Shown: positions 32,931 through 44,318, counted from the first letter of the stretch. The stretch is 64,000 nt of DNA from Selenomonas sp. oral taxon 892 str. F0426 (GCF_000468035.1 NZ_KI260535.1:102806-166805); one strand, 5' to 3'. Translations and numbers: made by a program. Notes: generated from the sequence alone by a model not told the origin.

Positions 32931-34424
32931 TTACGCTTCTTCATTGAGGTATCGCTCCCATATCATTTCATATGCCGCCTCCACGGCACGAACGTAGGCA
33001 TTTGCATCCATGAGCGGCGATGCCCGCATCATACGCGGGATCGCCGTATGCAGCGCCGCGAGCAGCTCTGGATCACGAGCAAGCCCCACAGCGTACTCGA
33101 CATACGCCGCTGGATTCTCTGCAACGAGTTCATTCAGCCCCACATTATGCAGGAGACTTGCGCCAAAGCGAGCCCCGTGCCGCGTCCCCGCCATCGTTAT
33201 GACGGGCAGCCCCATGAGGAGTGCCTCACAGGTCGTCCCGCCTCCCTGATACGGATATGTGTCAAGGATGATGTCCACATCGAGATAGTCGCTGAGGTAG
33301 TCCTTTTCCCCCGGACGCAGTATGAGTCGACCGAGATCGATCCCCGCCTGTTCTGCGCGCAGGCGCATATGATCCAGAGCCGCCGTACGCGGATGAACAT
33401 TCTTGAGCAGGAGTCGCGCATCCGGCACCCTACGCAGGATCTCTGCCCAGAGGCCGAGCGTCCCATCCGTGATCTTCGCAAAGTTGTTAAAACTCCCAAA
33501 TACTACGGGAGCATGCGGTGTACGATGCAGATGCTCGTAGGGCTGAAACCGCTCCGACGGCGTAAAGCAGAGATGCGTCTGCGGCAGCCGCAGAATATCC
33601 TCCGCAAATAGGCGCTCCGTGCCCGACGGGTCACAGTGGGGGTCGCCCAGAAAGTAATCCATCGCAGGCAGTCCCGTCGTATCGAAGTATCCAATGCCCG
33701 AAATTTGGACCGGTGCCGGTTTGTATGCGGCAATCTGCAGCGTTTTCCCACCAGCTGAGTGACCGGCAAGGTCGAATAGGATATCCACACTGTCTGCATG
33801 GATGCGCGCCGCTGCCTCCGCAGGCGTGTCCTTCGAAAGATCGGTATAGCGATCTGTCATCTCGGCCACCCACGCCGTCACGTCTGAATGCTGCCCGCCC
33901 GCATCGTAGAGAAACACCTCGAAATGTGTACGGTCATAGGCAGAAAAGAGCTGAATGGAAAAGTTCAGCACGATATGATCGGTCAGATTCGGCGAAAGAT
34001 AGCCGATACGCAGCTTTTGCCGCGGCCGCTTCTCGTGCTTGAACAGCGGCAGTTCACCAAGCATCTCCGCATAGAGCGCATGTGCGCTGCGCATCTCCTC
34101 ATCTGTCACGTTCTCCGCATAGTGGAGATACATGAGATAGTCGCTGAGCGCTGCGAGACGTGCTGCCTGATCTGTGCGCGGCAGCTCCCACGCCATGCGC
34201 AGATGCGGCAAAGCGTTCTTCAGGTCAGCATTCCAAAAGAAGAGCTGCCCCATCAGCTCATGCAGTTCCCAGCGGCGTTCCTCGGGGCAAGAGCCGCTTT
34301 CCTCCGCCGCCTGCAGACGGCAGAGTGCTTTCTCTGTCTGCCCTGCTGCAATTGCTTTCTTCACGGCAGAGAGCAGGCATTCATCCGGATGTCTGCTCTG
34401 CTTGCCACGCTGCCCAGATCGCAC
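32931..34424 (-). CDS. GT41 (O-GlcNAc transferase-like) protein with short TPR region
   Basis: A 497-residue cytoplasmic enzyme. Short TPR-like helices (to about residue 130) are followed by the GT41 catalytic domain: LRIGYLSPNLTDHIVLNFS, ILFDLAGHSAGGKTLQIAAYKPAPVQISGIGYFDTTGLP (in segments), FGSFNNFAKIT, RLLLKN and DTYPYQGGGTTCEALLMGLPVIT. The GHS and LLLKN segments correspond to catalytic residues of OGT-family enzymes, so activity is expected. Start: a GTG at 34424 has GGAGGAG exactly 7 bases upstream, better than the ATG at 34445; either way it overlaps the preceding GT41 gene. Acceptor probably Ser/Thr of flagellin; sugar unknown. Confidence 0.85.
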   Translation of the reverse strand: MRSGQRGKQSRHPDECLLSAVKKAIAAGQTEKALCRLQAAEESGSCPEERRWELHELMGQLFFWNADLKNALPHLRMAWELPRTDQAARLAALSDYLMYLHYAENVTDEEMRSAHALYAEMLGELPLFKHEKRPRQKLRIGYLSPNLTDHIVLNFSIQLFSAYDRTHFEVFLYDAGGQHSDVTAWVAEMTDRYTDLSKDTPAEAAARIHADSVDILFDLAGHSAGGKTLQIAAYKPAPVQISGIGYFDTTGLPAMDYFLGDPHCDPSGTERLFAEDILRLPQTHLCFTPSERFQPYEHLHRTPHAPVVFGSFNNFAKITDGTLGLWAEILRRVPDARLLLKNVHPRTAALDHMRLRAEQAGIDLGRLILRPGEKDYLSDYLDVDIILDTYPYQGGGTTCEALLMGLPVITMAGTRHGARFGASLLHNVGLNELVAENPAAYVEYAVGLARDPELLAALHTAIPRMMRASPLMDANAYVRAVEAAYEMIWERYLNEEA

Positions 34425-37098
34425 GATAGCACTCCTCCATCTCACGAATATAGCGCTCCTGATCCATGACGGGCGATGCCTTCATTCGATCGCGCATCTC
34501 TCTGTGCAGAGCATCGAGCAGATCGAGATCTCCAGCGAGCGCCGCCGCAGTCTCAATGTAGTCCTCGATACGCTCCGAGGCAAGATCAGCGAGGCCAATA
34601 TTCGCCAGCAGGCTGTAAGTGAAGCGCGTGCTGTGTCGTGCCGTATAGTACGACACGACAGGAACTCCCATGTAGAGTGCATCACAGGTCGTACCGCCGC
34701 CCGGCCACGGAAAGGTATCAAGTGCGATATCCACATCGAGATAGCGCAGCATATAGTCCTTTGTCGCTGGCTCGAACATCACGCGGCTCATATCAAAGCC
34801 GAGATTTTTCATCCGCTCATGCGCCGCCGCCACAACACCTCTCTGCCCATACGCACCATTTTTCAGCAACAGACGAGATTCCGGCACGCGCTCCATAATC
34901 TCTCTCCACGCAGCAAGCATGGGGTCCCTCAGTTTGCGATATTGATTAAACGAGGCAAATTGTATATACCCCTTCGTACGTGCAGGCGTTTCCATCGCTG
35001 CAGGCAGATTGATATGTCCATTATAGCAGAATTGACTCGTCAGGCGCAGTAATTTTTCAACATAAACGGATTCGCTGCCGCTGCCCTCCGGGTCGCAGTA
35101 GTGATCCGTCACAAAGTAATCGACCGTCGGCAGCCCCGTCGTCGCCATATAGCCGAGACCGGAGATCTGGACAGGTGCAGGCTTCCACGCAAGCGCAGCG
35201 AGTCCCGAGCCGGCTGTGTGCCCCGAGAGATCAAAGAGGATGTCGATCTCATCTGCATGGATCGCACCAGCAACAAGCTCCATATTACGTGCATCATCCG
35301 AGAGGTCACGCCACTGCGTCACAAGGCTTCGAAAGAATTCCGAGAACTGATCGGATGCACCGAGGCTATAAACATAGACCTCAAAGGAATTCTGATCAAA
35401 GCCTGCGAGAAATGGCCATATGAAATACTGCATGACATGCTCTCGAAAATCCCCGGAGATATACCCGATCCGTATTTTTTTTCTTCTTTGACGATTTGCA
35501 TGAGAGTACTGCGATACGTCGGAAAAAAGTGAACCATAGTGCAGGCTTTTTTGATAGACCTCTGATGGAGGCACATCCAGCGCATTGAGTTGAAAAAGAC
35601 TGGCACCGTAGTAGAAGCGGGACAATGCAATGTCCGTTGCCTCGGCCGCATACTGACGCGCATACACCGCAGCCATTTCGGGTCCATGAACAAGGCCCAC
35701 ATAGTTTATGCAGGTCTTCAGCAGCACCGACCGCACCTCCGACACGGCGGGCAGCCCCTCCTCGATGCGCTGCAGTCCATCATATGCGCGCTCATAGATC
35801 TCCCTGCCTGTTCCAGGCGGTGTTTTGCTGATGACAGACAGATAGATGCGCGCGGCTTCACGGTCACGTCCGACGCCTTCCGCCGCGAGCGCCCAACGTC
35901 CTGCAAGCGTCACCTGATCGGTGAAAAAATATGCCCACGCAAGGCTCATACGCTCCTCAGGCAGGAGACATTCCATGCTGTCCAAGGCATGTGCCGCAGA
36001 GATCACACGCCCCCAGTGCTCATGGGCAGCAGCATCGGAGAGCGCTGCTGCAAGTTCTCCACGCCTATCCTGCTGCCCCCTCACAAGAATACGGGAGTAA
36101 GCTCGCTCCACGGAAAACAGCACCGCACCAGCATCAAAGGCATCAAAGAGGCGCCAGTGCAGATTCTCGTGAAGTTCTGAAAGCTGCGGCAAACACGAAA
36201 GAAGGCGGCAAATTTCTGCGGGAAGTTCGCTCTCACTTGCGGTCAGCGGCAGCCCTAACTGCTGCATCAGGCAAAGCGCATGCTGTCCATGGACAAAATC
36301 AACGGCTGTGATGAGTGGGACAGAGTGATCGGCTGCATGACAAACATCCAGGAGATCAACATCAACACCACACACAAGATCAAGGCGATCATAGGGAAGC
36401 TCATCGACCAGCTCGAGCACTGCCGCCTCCGATCCTGCCGCCGCAAGCCGTGCAGCATCCTCCTCGGACAACGCTGCCCCGATGCACGCAGGCAGAATCA
36501 AACGAATGGCAGGAAGATGATGCAGCACACCTGCAAGAAGCGTGATGAGCGACGCCTGCCGCCCCTCGCCCAGCTCCCCCGCAATGCCAATCGTCGGTAT
36601 ATCGTCATCACAAAGAGGTGCACGGCAGGTGTAGCACTGTACACGATGAAACGGCGTATAACAATGTCCGAAGGTCGCATGCCCCTCGACTGCAGGCAAG
36701 GACATCGCAAGGTCCTGCGGACAGTCAGCAGCGAGTGAGACAATATGTGGTGCGGGCCGCCTCTGCATAATGGCATGAATACGATCGTCCGGCGTGCGCA
36801 GCGAGAGATCTACCAACAGGTCAATCTCATCCCGACGGATAATCTCTGCCGCTTCCTCCGGTGTGGTATCCCCAATCTCGCGCAGGGTCACTCCCTGGGC
36901 AAAAGGGGTGGTATCACCGCCAATCCCTGTATGATACGCATAGACATCAAAACGCGAACGATCGTAGGAGAAAAAGAACACAGGCAGTAAATCCCTCAGA
37001 CGTCCGCCCCCTAGATCGGAGGAAAGATAGCCCAGGCGAATCCTTCGGTCGGCATAGGGCACCACTGTCCCCTCGCGTTTTCTCTCTTTTTTCTTCAT
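34381..37098 (-). CDS. Double GT41-type protein, N half degenerate
   Basis: A 905-residue protein. Residues about 18-330 resemble a GT41 domain (RIRLGYLSSDLGGGRLRDLLP, DEIDLLVDLSLRTPDDRIHA, RRPAPHIVSLAADCPQDLAM) but the key GHT is LRT and the UDP-binding GGTT loop is absent. Residues about 350-530 are TPR-like helices. Residues about 545-905 are an intact GT41 (IRIGYISGDFREHVMQYF, DLSGHTAGSGLAALAWKPAPVQ, RLLLKNGAYG, DTFPWPGGGTTCDALYMGVPVV). The first half may be a structural or regulatory duplicate. ATG at 37098 has AGGAGAGG upstream; 58 bases separate it from the previous gene. Confidence 0.85.
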   Translation of the reverse strand: MKKKERKREGTVVPYADRRIRLGYLSSDLGGGRLRDLLPVFFFSYDRSRFDVYAYHTGIGGDTTPFAQGVTLREIGDTTPEEAAEIIRRDEIDLLVDLSLRTPDDRIHAIMQRRPAPHIVSLAADCPQDLAMSLPAVEGHATFGHCYTPFHRVQCYTCRAPLCDDDIPTIGIAGELGEGRQASLITLLAGVLHHLPAIRLILPACIGAALSEEDAARLAAAGSEAAVLELVDELPYDRLDLVCGVDVDLLDVCHAADHSVPLITAVDFVHGQHALCLMQQLGLPLTASESELPAEICRLLSCLPQLSELHENLHWRLFDAFDAGAVLFSVERAYSRILVRGQQDRRGELAAALSDAAAHEHWGRVISAAHALDSMECLLPEERMSLAWAYFFTDQVTLAGRWALAAEGVGRDREAARIYLSVISKTPPGTGREIYERAYDGLQRIEEGLPAVSEVRSVLLKTCINYVGLVHGPEMAAVYARQYAAEATDIALSRFYYGASLFQLNALDVPPSEVYQKSLHYGSLFSDVSQYSHANRQRRKKIRIGYISGDFREHVMQYFIWPFLAGFDQNSFEVYVYSLGASDQFSEFFRSLVTQWRDLSDDARNMELVAGAIHADEIDILFDLSGHTAGSGLAALAWKPAPVQISGLGYMATTGLPTVDYFVTDHYCDPEGSGSESVYVEKLLRLTSQFCYNGHINLPAAMETPARTKGYIQFASFNQYRKLRDPMLAAWREIMERVPESRLLLKNGAYGQRGVVAAAHERMKNLGFDMSRVMFEPATKDYMLRYLDVDIALDTFPWPGGGTTCDALYMGVPVVSYYTARHSTRFTYSLLANIGLADLASERIEDYIETAAALAGDLDLLDALHREMRDRMKASPVMDQERYIREMEECYRAIWAAWQAEQTSG

Positions 37099-37156
37099 TG
37101 CCTCTCCTCTGTAAAGATCCCTCTATGGAAAATATCGTGATCCGCACACAGCCTCT

Positions 37157-38821
37157 TTAATTTCGCACAAATGCACTCCATACCTGTTCGTAGGCTTCCC
37201 CAAGAGCCCGCCCATAGCCTGATCGGTCCATCAGAGGAGACTTCTCCATCATGGAGCGCAGACCGTCATGCAGGGCATCCAGTACATCAGGATCGTTCGC
37301 AAGAGCAACGGCACGATCAATGTATCCTTCCTCCGTATGTGCAATGAGTGCGCCGGCCCCAATGTTCTCTAGAATGGAGGCACCGAAGCGGCTACCGAGA
37401 CTCTCCCCCGCAAGCGTCACAACGGGCACACCCATATAGAGCGCATCACAGGTTGTGCCGCCCCCGGGATAGGGAAATGGATCGAGCGCAATATCCACAC
37501 GGTTGTATGACGCAAGATACTCCTGCGATGCACCCTCTGCATCGACACGTGCGAGGGGAATGCCAGCTTCCTCCATGCGCCGCATCGCCTCTGCTCGTAC
37601 ATCTTCGTGGGAAAAGACTTCCGTCTTGAGCAGCAGGCGGCTCCCTGATACACGATGCAGGATCTCTGCCCAGATCGCAAGGACGCGATCATTCAGCTTC
37701 GTGAAGTTGTTGAAGCTGCCAAAAACAATCGCGCGTCCCTGCGACGGTGAGTGTGCAGGAGCAGGTGCTGGATGGAGCGGCTGCCAGCAAAAATGCGTCT
37801 GCGGCAGTACGAGCAGCTCCTCGGTAAAACCCGTTTCCGCCTTCCCTGCCGCAAGCACTGGATCGGCAATAAAGTAATCCACGGTTGGAAGCCCTGTCGA
37901 CGCGAAATAACCGATCCCAGAGATCTGCACAGGCGCGGGACGCCAGGCGAGGATGGGGAGCGTCCTCCCCGCCGTATGCCCGGCAAGATCGACAAGAATA
38001 TCAATACCGTCACGATAAATGGAGCACGCCGCCTCCTCCGCAGAGAGACGCGAGAGGTCGCAAAAATGTTCAACCGTCTCACGCACCTTTTCCGTGTATC
38101 CGTCCGCTGCATTCAGTGCATAGACCGTCACCTCGAAGCGTCCGGGATCGAGCGCCGTCATCAGAGCATACGAAAAGGAGAGCACAACGTGCTCCCTAAC
38201 ATCGGGAGAGAGATAGCCGATGTGAAGACGCCGCTCTCCCTTCTCATGTCTGCTGTGATCGAATTGCCGTACATCCGCAAAAAGGGCCCCGTATTCCTCC
38301 GCCGCATGCCGATCCTGTGCAAGTGAGGAGGTCAAATAGTGCCGGTTAAAGAGGACGTTGCTTGCGTTGAGAGCGCGCAGCTCTGTCGTCGGCGCAGCAT
38401 CACGCGCCCGTTCATAGCAGTGCACGGCATCTGCCGCACGGCCAAGAAACCGTGCACACTGACCTGCGAGATTATACACCTTCTCCGCGATTGCGGGCGG
38501 TATATCGGCATTGAGGAGCGGCGCAAGCATGTCCAGAGCAGCACAGCGCTGCCCCTCGAGAAGATAAATGCGCGCACGCAAAAAGATGGTATAGGGATCT
38601 CGGGGCGAAAGCCGCGCACATTCCCGCCATGCTGCGAGAGCCCGATCCGCATTCCCGGCTTCAATCTCGAGTGCCGTCAAAAGCCCCGCAGCCTCAGCGG
38701 GTACAGCGCGCTGCAGCTGCCGGATCCCCTGGCGGGCCGCATGCACATCGCCGCGTGCGAGTGCCGCAAAGATGCGGTCACGCAGGACCTCAAGCTGTGC
38801 CTCATGATGAATGCCGCTCAT
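37157..38821 (-). CDS. TPR-GT41 (O-GlcNAc transferase-like) protein
   Basis: A 554-residue protein, the most compact of the three GT41 members. TPR hairpins cover about residues 1-180 (ALARGDVHAARQGIRQLQRA, AGNADRALAAWRECARLSPRDPYT), followed by the catalytic domain: LHIGYLSPDVREHVVLSFSYA, LVDLAGHTAGRTLPILAWRPAPVQ, FGSFNNFTKLNDRVL, RLLLKTEVFSHEDV and DPFPYPGGGTTCDALYMGVPVVTLAG. The layout equals that of bacterial and eukaryotic OGT enzymes. It overlaps the preceding GT2 gene by 4 bases (ATGA), with GGAGGGGGG as SD. Confidence 0.88.
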   Translation of the reverse strand: MSGIHHEAQLEVLRDRIFAALARGDVHAARQGIRQLQRAVPAEAAGLLTALEIEAGNADRALAAWRECARLSPRDPYTIFLRARIYLLEGQRCAALDMLAPLLNADIPPAIAEKVYNLAGQCARFLGRAADAVHCYERARDAAPTTELRALNASNVLFNRHYLTSSLAQDRHAAEEYGALFADVRQFDHSRHEKGERRLHIGYLSPDVREHVVLSFSYALMTALDPGRFEVTVYALNAADGYTEKVRETVEHFCDLSRLSAEEAACSIYRDGIDILVDLAGHTAGRTLPILAWRPAPVQISGIGYFASTGLPTVDYFIADPVLAAGKAETGFTEELLVLPQTHFCWQPLHPAPAPAHSPSQGRAIVFGSFNNFTKLNDRVLAIWAEILHRVSGSRLLLKTEVFSHEDVRAEAMRRMEEAGIPLARVDAEGASQEYLASYNRVDIALDPFPYPGGGTTCDALYMGVPVVTLAGESLGSRFGASILENIGAGALIAHTEEGYIDRAVALANDPDVLDALHDGLRSMMEKSPLMDRSGYGRALGEAYEQVWSAFVRN

Positions 38822-40296
38822 CTGCCCCCCTCCGCAAGGCGGCCGATGCGCCGCTGCATTCTCTGTACCTCCGGCGCAGCCGATTCCTGCTTGCAGGAAT
38901 CAGGCAAGAGAAGCGCAAGCTGGGCCTGCTGCGCATGGGCAAAAGCCCTCCCATACGCAGCTGCGATCGCAGCCGTCCGCTCTATATCCTCTACAAGCGA
39001 TGCCGCAGCAGAGTTCACATCACCAGTCAGCAGGAACTGGCGACGCTGCGGAAACTTTACGGTGCTGCGCTGGTCATAGTAGAGCGCAGCGAGCTGAAAT
39101 GCAGAGGCAGCCAACACAGCGGCGAGAAAGGCAGCATCATCCGCACCGTAATCGAGGGACTGCAGCACCTTGATCACAGCCACATCATCTGCTCCAACCT
39201 GAGTCAACAGGCGGAGAAAACTCGCAAGTATCGGCGCTGAACGCGGAGCAATACGCAGCCCGCGTTCCTGCAAACGCAGCGCCTCCTCCATATCTCCACG
39301 CAGGGCAGCCGCCTCACCAAGGCGCACACAGGCCGTCGGTGCGAGGATCCCGGAAAAATCACCCTCACGATAGTACTCCTCATGCAGATGAAGTCCCTCT
39401 TGATAAGCACGGCACGCCGTAACGAAGTATCCCTGATCCCAGGCGTATGTCCCGTAGATCAGCGGAAAATCCGCCTTCTCCGGACATGCCTTCCGCGCGA
39501 TCTCGTATGCCTCCCGAATCTCGGAATCTGCGCTCCCCATAAGGATGAGTGACTGGAGCAGAACGGCATGGGGCCGATCCTCCGAGCCCACGGGTTGATC
39601 CGCACTATCGCGTGCCTCACGTGCATATCGAGCCGCCTGCGGATAATCCTCCAGCGAGTAATAGCAATCCATCAGATGATATTCGTCGAGTTTACTGCTC
39701 TCTCCACGTGCCCGACGCGCCAACAGGAGGTCGAGATCCCGCCGCGATTTCTCCTTGATCATACGCGGTGAGTACCCCGTATGATAGAGCGTCAGCCCCG
39801 GCGCCATCATCATCATCCGGCCAGGATCTCCGCTGAGATTTTCAACGTGCTCATGAATGCTCCCCACGAAGCGAATGTGCGGTACATGTCGGAAGATGCG
39901 CTGTACCTTCGCATTCGTCCCAAGCAGTGCACCGGTGTCCATATCGATATTGACAAGATGCACAATGAACCCATCAAATTTATCGCGGCTATCGTACTCC
40001 TCGATCAGTGGGCGCACGCGCGGTGCGCTCTCCTCGGTAAAGTACTCATCTGCGTCGGTGAATACCACCCAGTCTCCTGTCGCTGCGTCGAGGGCGAAAT
40101 TCTTTGCTGCCGAAAAGTCGTTGATCCAATCAAAATACAGCACCCGTGCACCACCCGCACGGGCAATCGCCACAGTCTCATCCGTTGAACCTGTATCGAC
40201 CACGATCATCTCATCGGCAAAGACACGCATGGACGCGAGCCAGCGCGGCAGGTTTTCCGCTTCATTCTTTGCAATGACGCATGCTGAAATCTTCAT
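38818..40296 (-). CDS. GT2-TPR glycosyltransferase
   Basis: A 492-residue protein. The N-terminal GT2 domain starts [20 protein letters not shown] and has [18 protein letters not shown], the nucleotide-sugar DxD in [11 protein letters not shown] (about 92-102) and the base [20 protein letters not shown]. The rest is helical repeat ([26 protein letters not shown]...), TPR-like. Enzymes of this kind resemble SunS and other peptide or protein glycosyltransferases. The ATG overlaps the stop of the preceding giant gene by 4 bases. Confidence 0.88.
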   Translation of the reverse strand: MKISACVIAKNEAENLPRWLASMRVFADEMIVVDTGSTDETVAIARAGGARVLYFDWINDFSAAKNFALDAATGDWVVFTDADEYFTEESAPRVRPLIEEYDSRDKFDGFIVHLVNIDMDTGALLGTNAKVQRIFRHVPHIRFVGSIHEHVENLSGDPGRMMMMAPGLTLYHTGYSPRMIKEKSRRDLDLLLARRARGESSKLDEYHLMDCYYSLEDYPQAARYAREARDSADQPVGSEDRPHAVLLQSLILMGSADSEIREAYEIARKACPEKADFPLIYGTYAWDQGYFVTACRAYQEGLHLHEEYYREGDFSGILAPTACVRLGEAAALRGDMEEALRLQERGLRIAPRSAPILASFLRLLTQVGADDVAVIKVLQSLDYGADDAAFLAAVLAASAFQLAALYYDQRSTVKFPQRRQFLLTGDVNSAAASLVEDIERTAAIAAAYGRAFAHAQQAQLALLLPDSCKQESAAPEVQRMQRRIGRLAEGGR

Positions 40297-43200
40297 GCGA
40301 TCAACTCCATCAATTCCTTCGACTTACGATGTGCGGCATCCATTCCCAGAGCCCTTTCAAGATAATCTTTTGCCTCCTCACGCCCTCCTAGAAAGAGCGA
40401 GGCCAACGCCATCCCATAGAGTGTATCTGCCGTCTCTCCCCCAGTGGCAGCGAGGAGGGACCAACCGATGAAGGCTCCTTCCCAATGCCGCACATGGTCA
40501 AATGAGGCCGTCGCCTCACGCAGGACATCATCGCCAAAAGAGGCAGCAATGTGCAGGAACCGCTCCGATTGATGTGCATTCGCATAGCGAATAAAGGAAT
40601 CCCGCACAAGATCATATCCCTCCCTGCTCTCAGGAAGGGGTACGGCATCCGGCTCATCGTAATGACGCCAGAATTCCAGCATCGAGGCAGGAAGCTGCTC
40701 ACGCAGGCGATGGCGGAGCATGGGACTCTCTCCTCCCTGCTCCTTTTCCAGCCGCAGGAGAATCTCGGGCATCTCACGCACATATGCGGCCAGTGCTCCG
40801 ACCATCTGCTCACCGAACTCCGCAGACGGCAGCGACCGCGCCTGCCCATAGATCGCAGGAGAAGGCATATGGATCCCTGCCTCTCTCTGCAAAACAGAAC
40901 GTGCCTCCTCTGCGAGGTACAGCCACCCATAGGCGTCTGCAAAGCGCACGAGATAGATCAGGGACTCCTTATCACTCCCCACAATCTCACGCAGTGCAGC
41001 AAGCAGCTGGTCCGATGATGCGCGTTGATGCATCTCCACATAGATATCCAGAGCCTCCTCACGCGCCGTATCAAACGAAAGGGCGCGCAGCACCTCCTCC
41101 TCTGCGGCCGCATTCTCGCCCATCTCCATCAGAATGCGGGCACGCGCGGCAGAAACCGGTCCCGCCCACGCAGGGAACTCGGAGGCTTCGCCCCCCGTGT
41201 CCAGGGGAGCTTCATAGATTTCGAGAGCGTGTGTCAGCGCAGGAAGTGCCCCGTCAGCCCCTGCTGCCGCAAGCAAAATCCCCAGCCGTCCATGAAAATC
41301 CGGCAGCTGTGGGAACGCAAACGAGGCAGTGCGCGCGGCTTCGATCTGCTCTGTCAGCGGAATATTTTCCTTTTCCATCGCATCGAGCAAGAGGTGATGG
41401 AGATGACTCTGTGCACCAAGAGAGGTCACACTCTCCGCAAGTGCCGCACGTGCATAGAGAAGAGCTGCCGCATACTGGCCAAGGCCATAGTACGTATCGC
41501 CGAGATAGCGGGCATCACCGGGCTGCAGCCCATGTTCGGCAATGCGCTGCTCCATCAGGGCGAGATTTCGCTCATGCTTTGCGCGGATACGCCCGGAGGA
41601 ATATCCCACATGACGAATGGAGAGCGCCACCGGCTCATGGTAGAGCACAGGTGTCCCCTCCTCCTTGCAAAGACTCTCATGTACACGCCCCTCGTAGCGG
41701 AGCCCACGTCCCATGCGCAGGAGACGCACATGGGGTGCCCGCCCCGTCTCCCGACCACCTGCATCCTCATCCACATGGACGATGGGCAGAAGCACGGCAT
41801 CCACCTGAGGCATCGTTACATCCACCATGGCGAGATATGACCGTACCTCTGAGGGATCAAAGAAGGACTCATCCGCATCCAGTACCGCTGCCCAGTCTCC
41901 ATCTGCCGCACGAACTGCAGCGTTCCGGGCTGCAGCGAAGTCATTCTTCCAGGGGAAATCAACAATCGTTGCTCCGGCATCTGCCGCAAGCGCGCGCGTC
42001 CCATCCTGCGAGCCCGTATCGACAACAATCCGCTCATCCGCATAGACGGCTGTATTCGCGAGCCACGTCTCCATATCCCGTGCATCGTCACGTACAAAGA
42101 CGGCTGCAGCAATCCGCAGTTCCTTTGCACGTGCCGTGATGCGGTGCCAGATCTGTATGCGCCGGCGCAGCTCCTCACGCATCTCCTCGTTGAAGAACGA
42201 GCAATCCGTTCCGCCTTCCGGGGGTTCTTCCTCAACGGCCTTCTCTGCCGCAGGGATCGCCTCCTCATAGCGATGGAGAACGGCAAGTGCCTCAGCAAGC
42301 TCTGCATGCATTTCCGGCAGTTCCGGGAATGCATCCACAGCCTGCTCCGCAACAGTGAGACGCTCCATCCTGCGTGCAGGCTGAGCGCCATAGATACGGA
42401 GCAAAATGCGATAACAAAGACTCGCATAGACGACCGAGCGGCGTCCCTGTCCGATGTCGAGCAGCGCATAGTGCTCTGCCATCCGTTCCTCACCGAGATT
42501 GTCATACGTCTCAGCCAGATAGCGCCAGCATCGCTCAGGCGTATCAGAGCTCTCCACCTCCGCGAGCAGAAGACGTAAATTGCGTTCTCCCTTCTCCTGT
42601 GTGAGCCGAGCGGAATAGCCCGTATGAACGAGGGTCAGCAGTTCCGGCGCAACGGTGCGGCAAAGCGGCGCCGCACCATCAGCCTCACGCAGCTCCTCAT
42701 GAATGCGCCCAACATAGCGCCGTCCCTCGCGCCATCGAAAAATGCGCGGCGCATAGCTGTCAAGCAGGGTCTCACCCGTCTCCTCATCGATATTATGCCA
42801 CGGCACGAGGAGCACTTCACCGTCCTCAGCAGCATGATCAATCACCGTACGCAGATGATCACGTGTCTCCAAGGAGAAGTATTCATCTGCATCGATGAAC
42901 ACAACCCAATCTCCCGTCACATGAGCAAGCGCCTCATTCCGTGCAGCGGCGAAATCATCTGTCCACGGAAAATGATACACCTGCGCACCATAGGACTGTG
43001 CCACATGTACGGAATCATCGATCGATCCTGTATCGACGACAATCAGCTCATCAACGGCGTCCCGCAGACTAGCGATGGATATCTTCAGGTGTGCGGCATC
43101 ATCGCGTACAATATAGCACGCCGTAATGCACATCTTATCTTCCGATGGCTTTACCACATCGTCCCCCCTATAGCTGCATGCACGGGCAGACCAATAGTCC

Positions 43201-44222
43201 GCCTTTTCCCTATCTTCCATATGCAGACAGAGCCGCGCCACACGGTCCGCAATTGCCGCAGCAACACTGTCGTTAAAAAAGGAGGTATTCTCTGTATGCG
43301 CACCGCCCTCATCATAGCGGCGGAGTGCTTCGATCAGGCTATCCATCCCCTCTGCATAGCGAATAAGGCCGCAGAGGATCATTCCACGCTGTGCATAGAA
43401 ATCCGGCAGCATCGGAAATTTGGCAAGCGCTTCATCAGCAAGCTCCAACATCTCCTCATCGGGATAGTGGAGTGCACGCATAGATTCGATCATCTGATGG
43501 TAGATTTTGCTCTCTTCGCCAACGAAGGCAATATCTCCGGCCAAAGCCTCCTTGGACAGTGCGAGTGTCTTTTCGTAGTCCTTCAGACCAAAGCAGCAGT
43601 CGGCCAGATAAAACGCATGCATAGCGGTTCGCCCACGAAGCGCTGCATCCCGCTCAAGCATAGCGATGTTGCGGCGTATCTTTTCCTCTCCCATCTCCAT
43701 AAGATAGCCTGTATGAGCAGCAGCAACACGTTCATCACCATAGGCCAGAACACGCTCCTCGCCATCCTCTCGTATCAGCTGCTCATGAATCATGCCTACA
43801 TAATGCAGTCCTTCTTTCCGAAAAATACGGGGACTTTGGATGAAGTGAGCATCCTGAAACGAATCATGCGTCATAAAATTGCAGAGCGAAATCATAATGA
43901 TATCAAGCCCTGGCTGGCTATGCACCACATCCAGAATGCCTGCACGCACTTCTTCGGGATGAAAAAAATACTCATCCGCATCGAGAAAGATAACAATCTC
44001 TCCTGTTGCCTGAGCAAGTGCATAGTTGCGTGCTAGAGCAAAGTCATTCTGCCATGCAAAAAAGTAGATCTGCGCCTGAAACTCCATCGCTGCTGCTGCG
44101 ACAAAGGGATCGTTCGCCGTTGAAACAACAATGATCTCATCCGCTGCTTGCTGAACGGAGACGAGAGAACGCCGCAGTTCCTCAGCTTCATTCTTTACAA
44201 TATAGCAGGCAGAGATTTTCAT
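40293..44222 (-). CDS. Giant triple-GT2 TPR glycosyltransferase
   Basis: A 1309-residue cytoplasmic protein with three GT2-TPR units beginning near residues 1, 364 and 701. Each opens with a similar strand ([42 protein letters not shown]), has a WxxDFAxARNxAL segment and retains the metal-binding DAD ([25 protein letters not shown]). The first unit has STAND in place of the DTGS seen in the others, so its donor specificity may differ. Units are followed by TPR-like helices; the C-terminal 350 residues are helical only. The ATG at 44222 has AAAGGG 8 bases upstream; a GTG three codons earlier is less likely. It is the first gene after flagellin, 126 bases downstream, past the flagellin terminator. 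Confidence 0.88.
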   Translation of the reverse strand: MKISACYIVKNEAEELRRSLVSVQQAADEIIVVSTANDPFVAAAAMEFQAQIYFFAWQNDFALARNYALAQATGEIVIFLDADEYFFHPEEVRAGILDVVHSQPGLDIIMISLCNFMTHDSFQDAHFIQSPRIFRKEGLHYVGMIHEQLIREDGEERVLAYGDERVAAAHTGYLMEMGEEKIRRNIAMLERDAALRGRTAMHAFYLADCCFGLKDYEKTLALSKEALAGDIAFVGEESKIYHQMIESMRALHYPDEEMLELADEALAKFPMLPDFYAQRGMILCGLIRYAEGMDSLIEALRRYDEGGAHTENTSFFNDSVAAAIADRVARLCLHMEDREKADYWSARACSYRGDDVVKPSEDKMCITACYIVRDDAAHLKISIASLRDAVDELIVVDTGSIDDSVHVAQSYGAQVYHFPWTDDFAAARNEALAHVTGDWVVFIDADEYFSLETRDHLRTVIDHAAEDGEVLLVPWHNIDEETGETLLDSYAPRIFRWREGRRYVGRIHEELREADGAAPLCRTVAPELLTLVHTGYSARLTQEKGERNLRLLLAEVESSDTPERCWRYLAETYDNLGEERMAEHYALLDIGQGRRSVVYASLCYRILLRIYGAQPARRMERLTVAEQAVDAFPELPEMHAELAEALAVLHRYEEAIPAAEKAVEEEPPEGGTDCSFFNEEMREELRRRIQIWHRITARAKELRIAAAVFVRDDARDMETWLANTAVYADERIVVDTGSQDGTRALAADAGATIVDFPWKNDFAAARNAAVRAADGDWAAVLDADESFFDPSEVRSYLAMVDVTMPQVDAVLLPIVHVDEDAGGRETGRAPHVRLLRMGRGLRYEGRVHESLCKEEGTPVLYHEPVALSIRHVGYSSGRIRAKHERNLALMEQRIAEHGLQPGDARYLGDTYYGLGQYAAALLYARAALAESVTSLGAQSHLHHLLLDAMEKENIPLTEQIEAARTASFAFPQLPDFHGRLGILLAAAGADGALPALTHALEIYEAPLDTGGEASEFPAWAGPVSAARARILMEMGENAAAEEEVLRALSFDTAREEALDIYVEMHQRASSDQLLAALREIVGSDKESLIYLVRFADAYGWLYLAEEARSVLQREAGIHMPSPAIYGQARSLPSAEFGEQMVGALAAYVREMPEILLRLEKEQGGESPMLRHRLREQLPASMLEFWRHYDEPDAVPLPESREGYDLVRDSFIRYANAHQSERFLHIAASFGDDVLREATASFDHVRHWEGAFIGWSLLAATGGETADTLYGMALASLFLGGREEAKDYLERALGMDAAHRKSKELMELIA

Positions 44223-44280
44223 AGGGCACACCCTTTCATAATTCCTCAGAGAATTATTATACGCTATTCCCAGGATTTTC

Positions 44281-44318
44281 GCAAAGAAAAAGAACCTCTC
44301 CCCGTGGGGAGAGGTTCT
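44281..44318 (-). terminator. Terminator after flagellin
   Basis: AGAACCTCTCCCC / GGGGAGAGGTTCT, about 12 bp, followed on the minus strand by TTTTTCTTTGC. Read-through would feed the glycosyltransferase genes. Confidence 0.85.
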
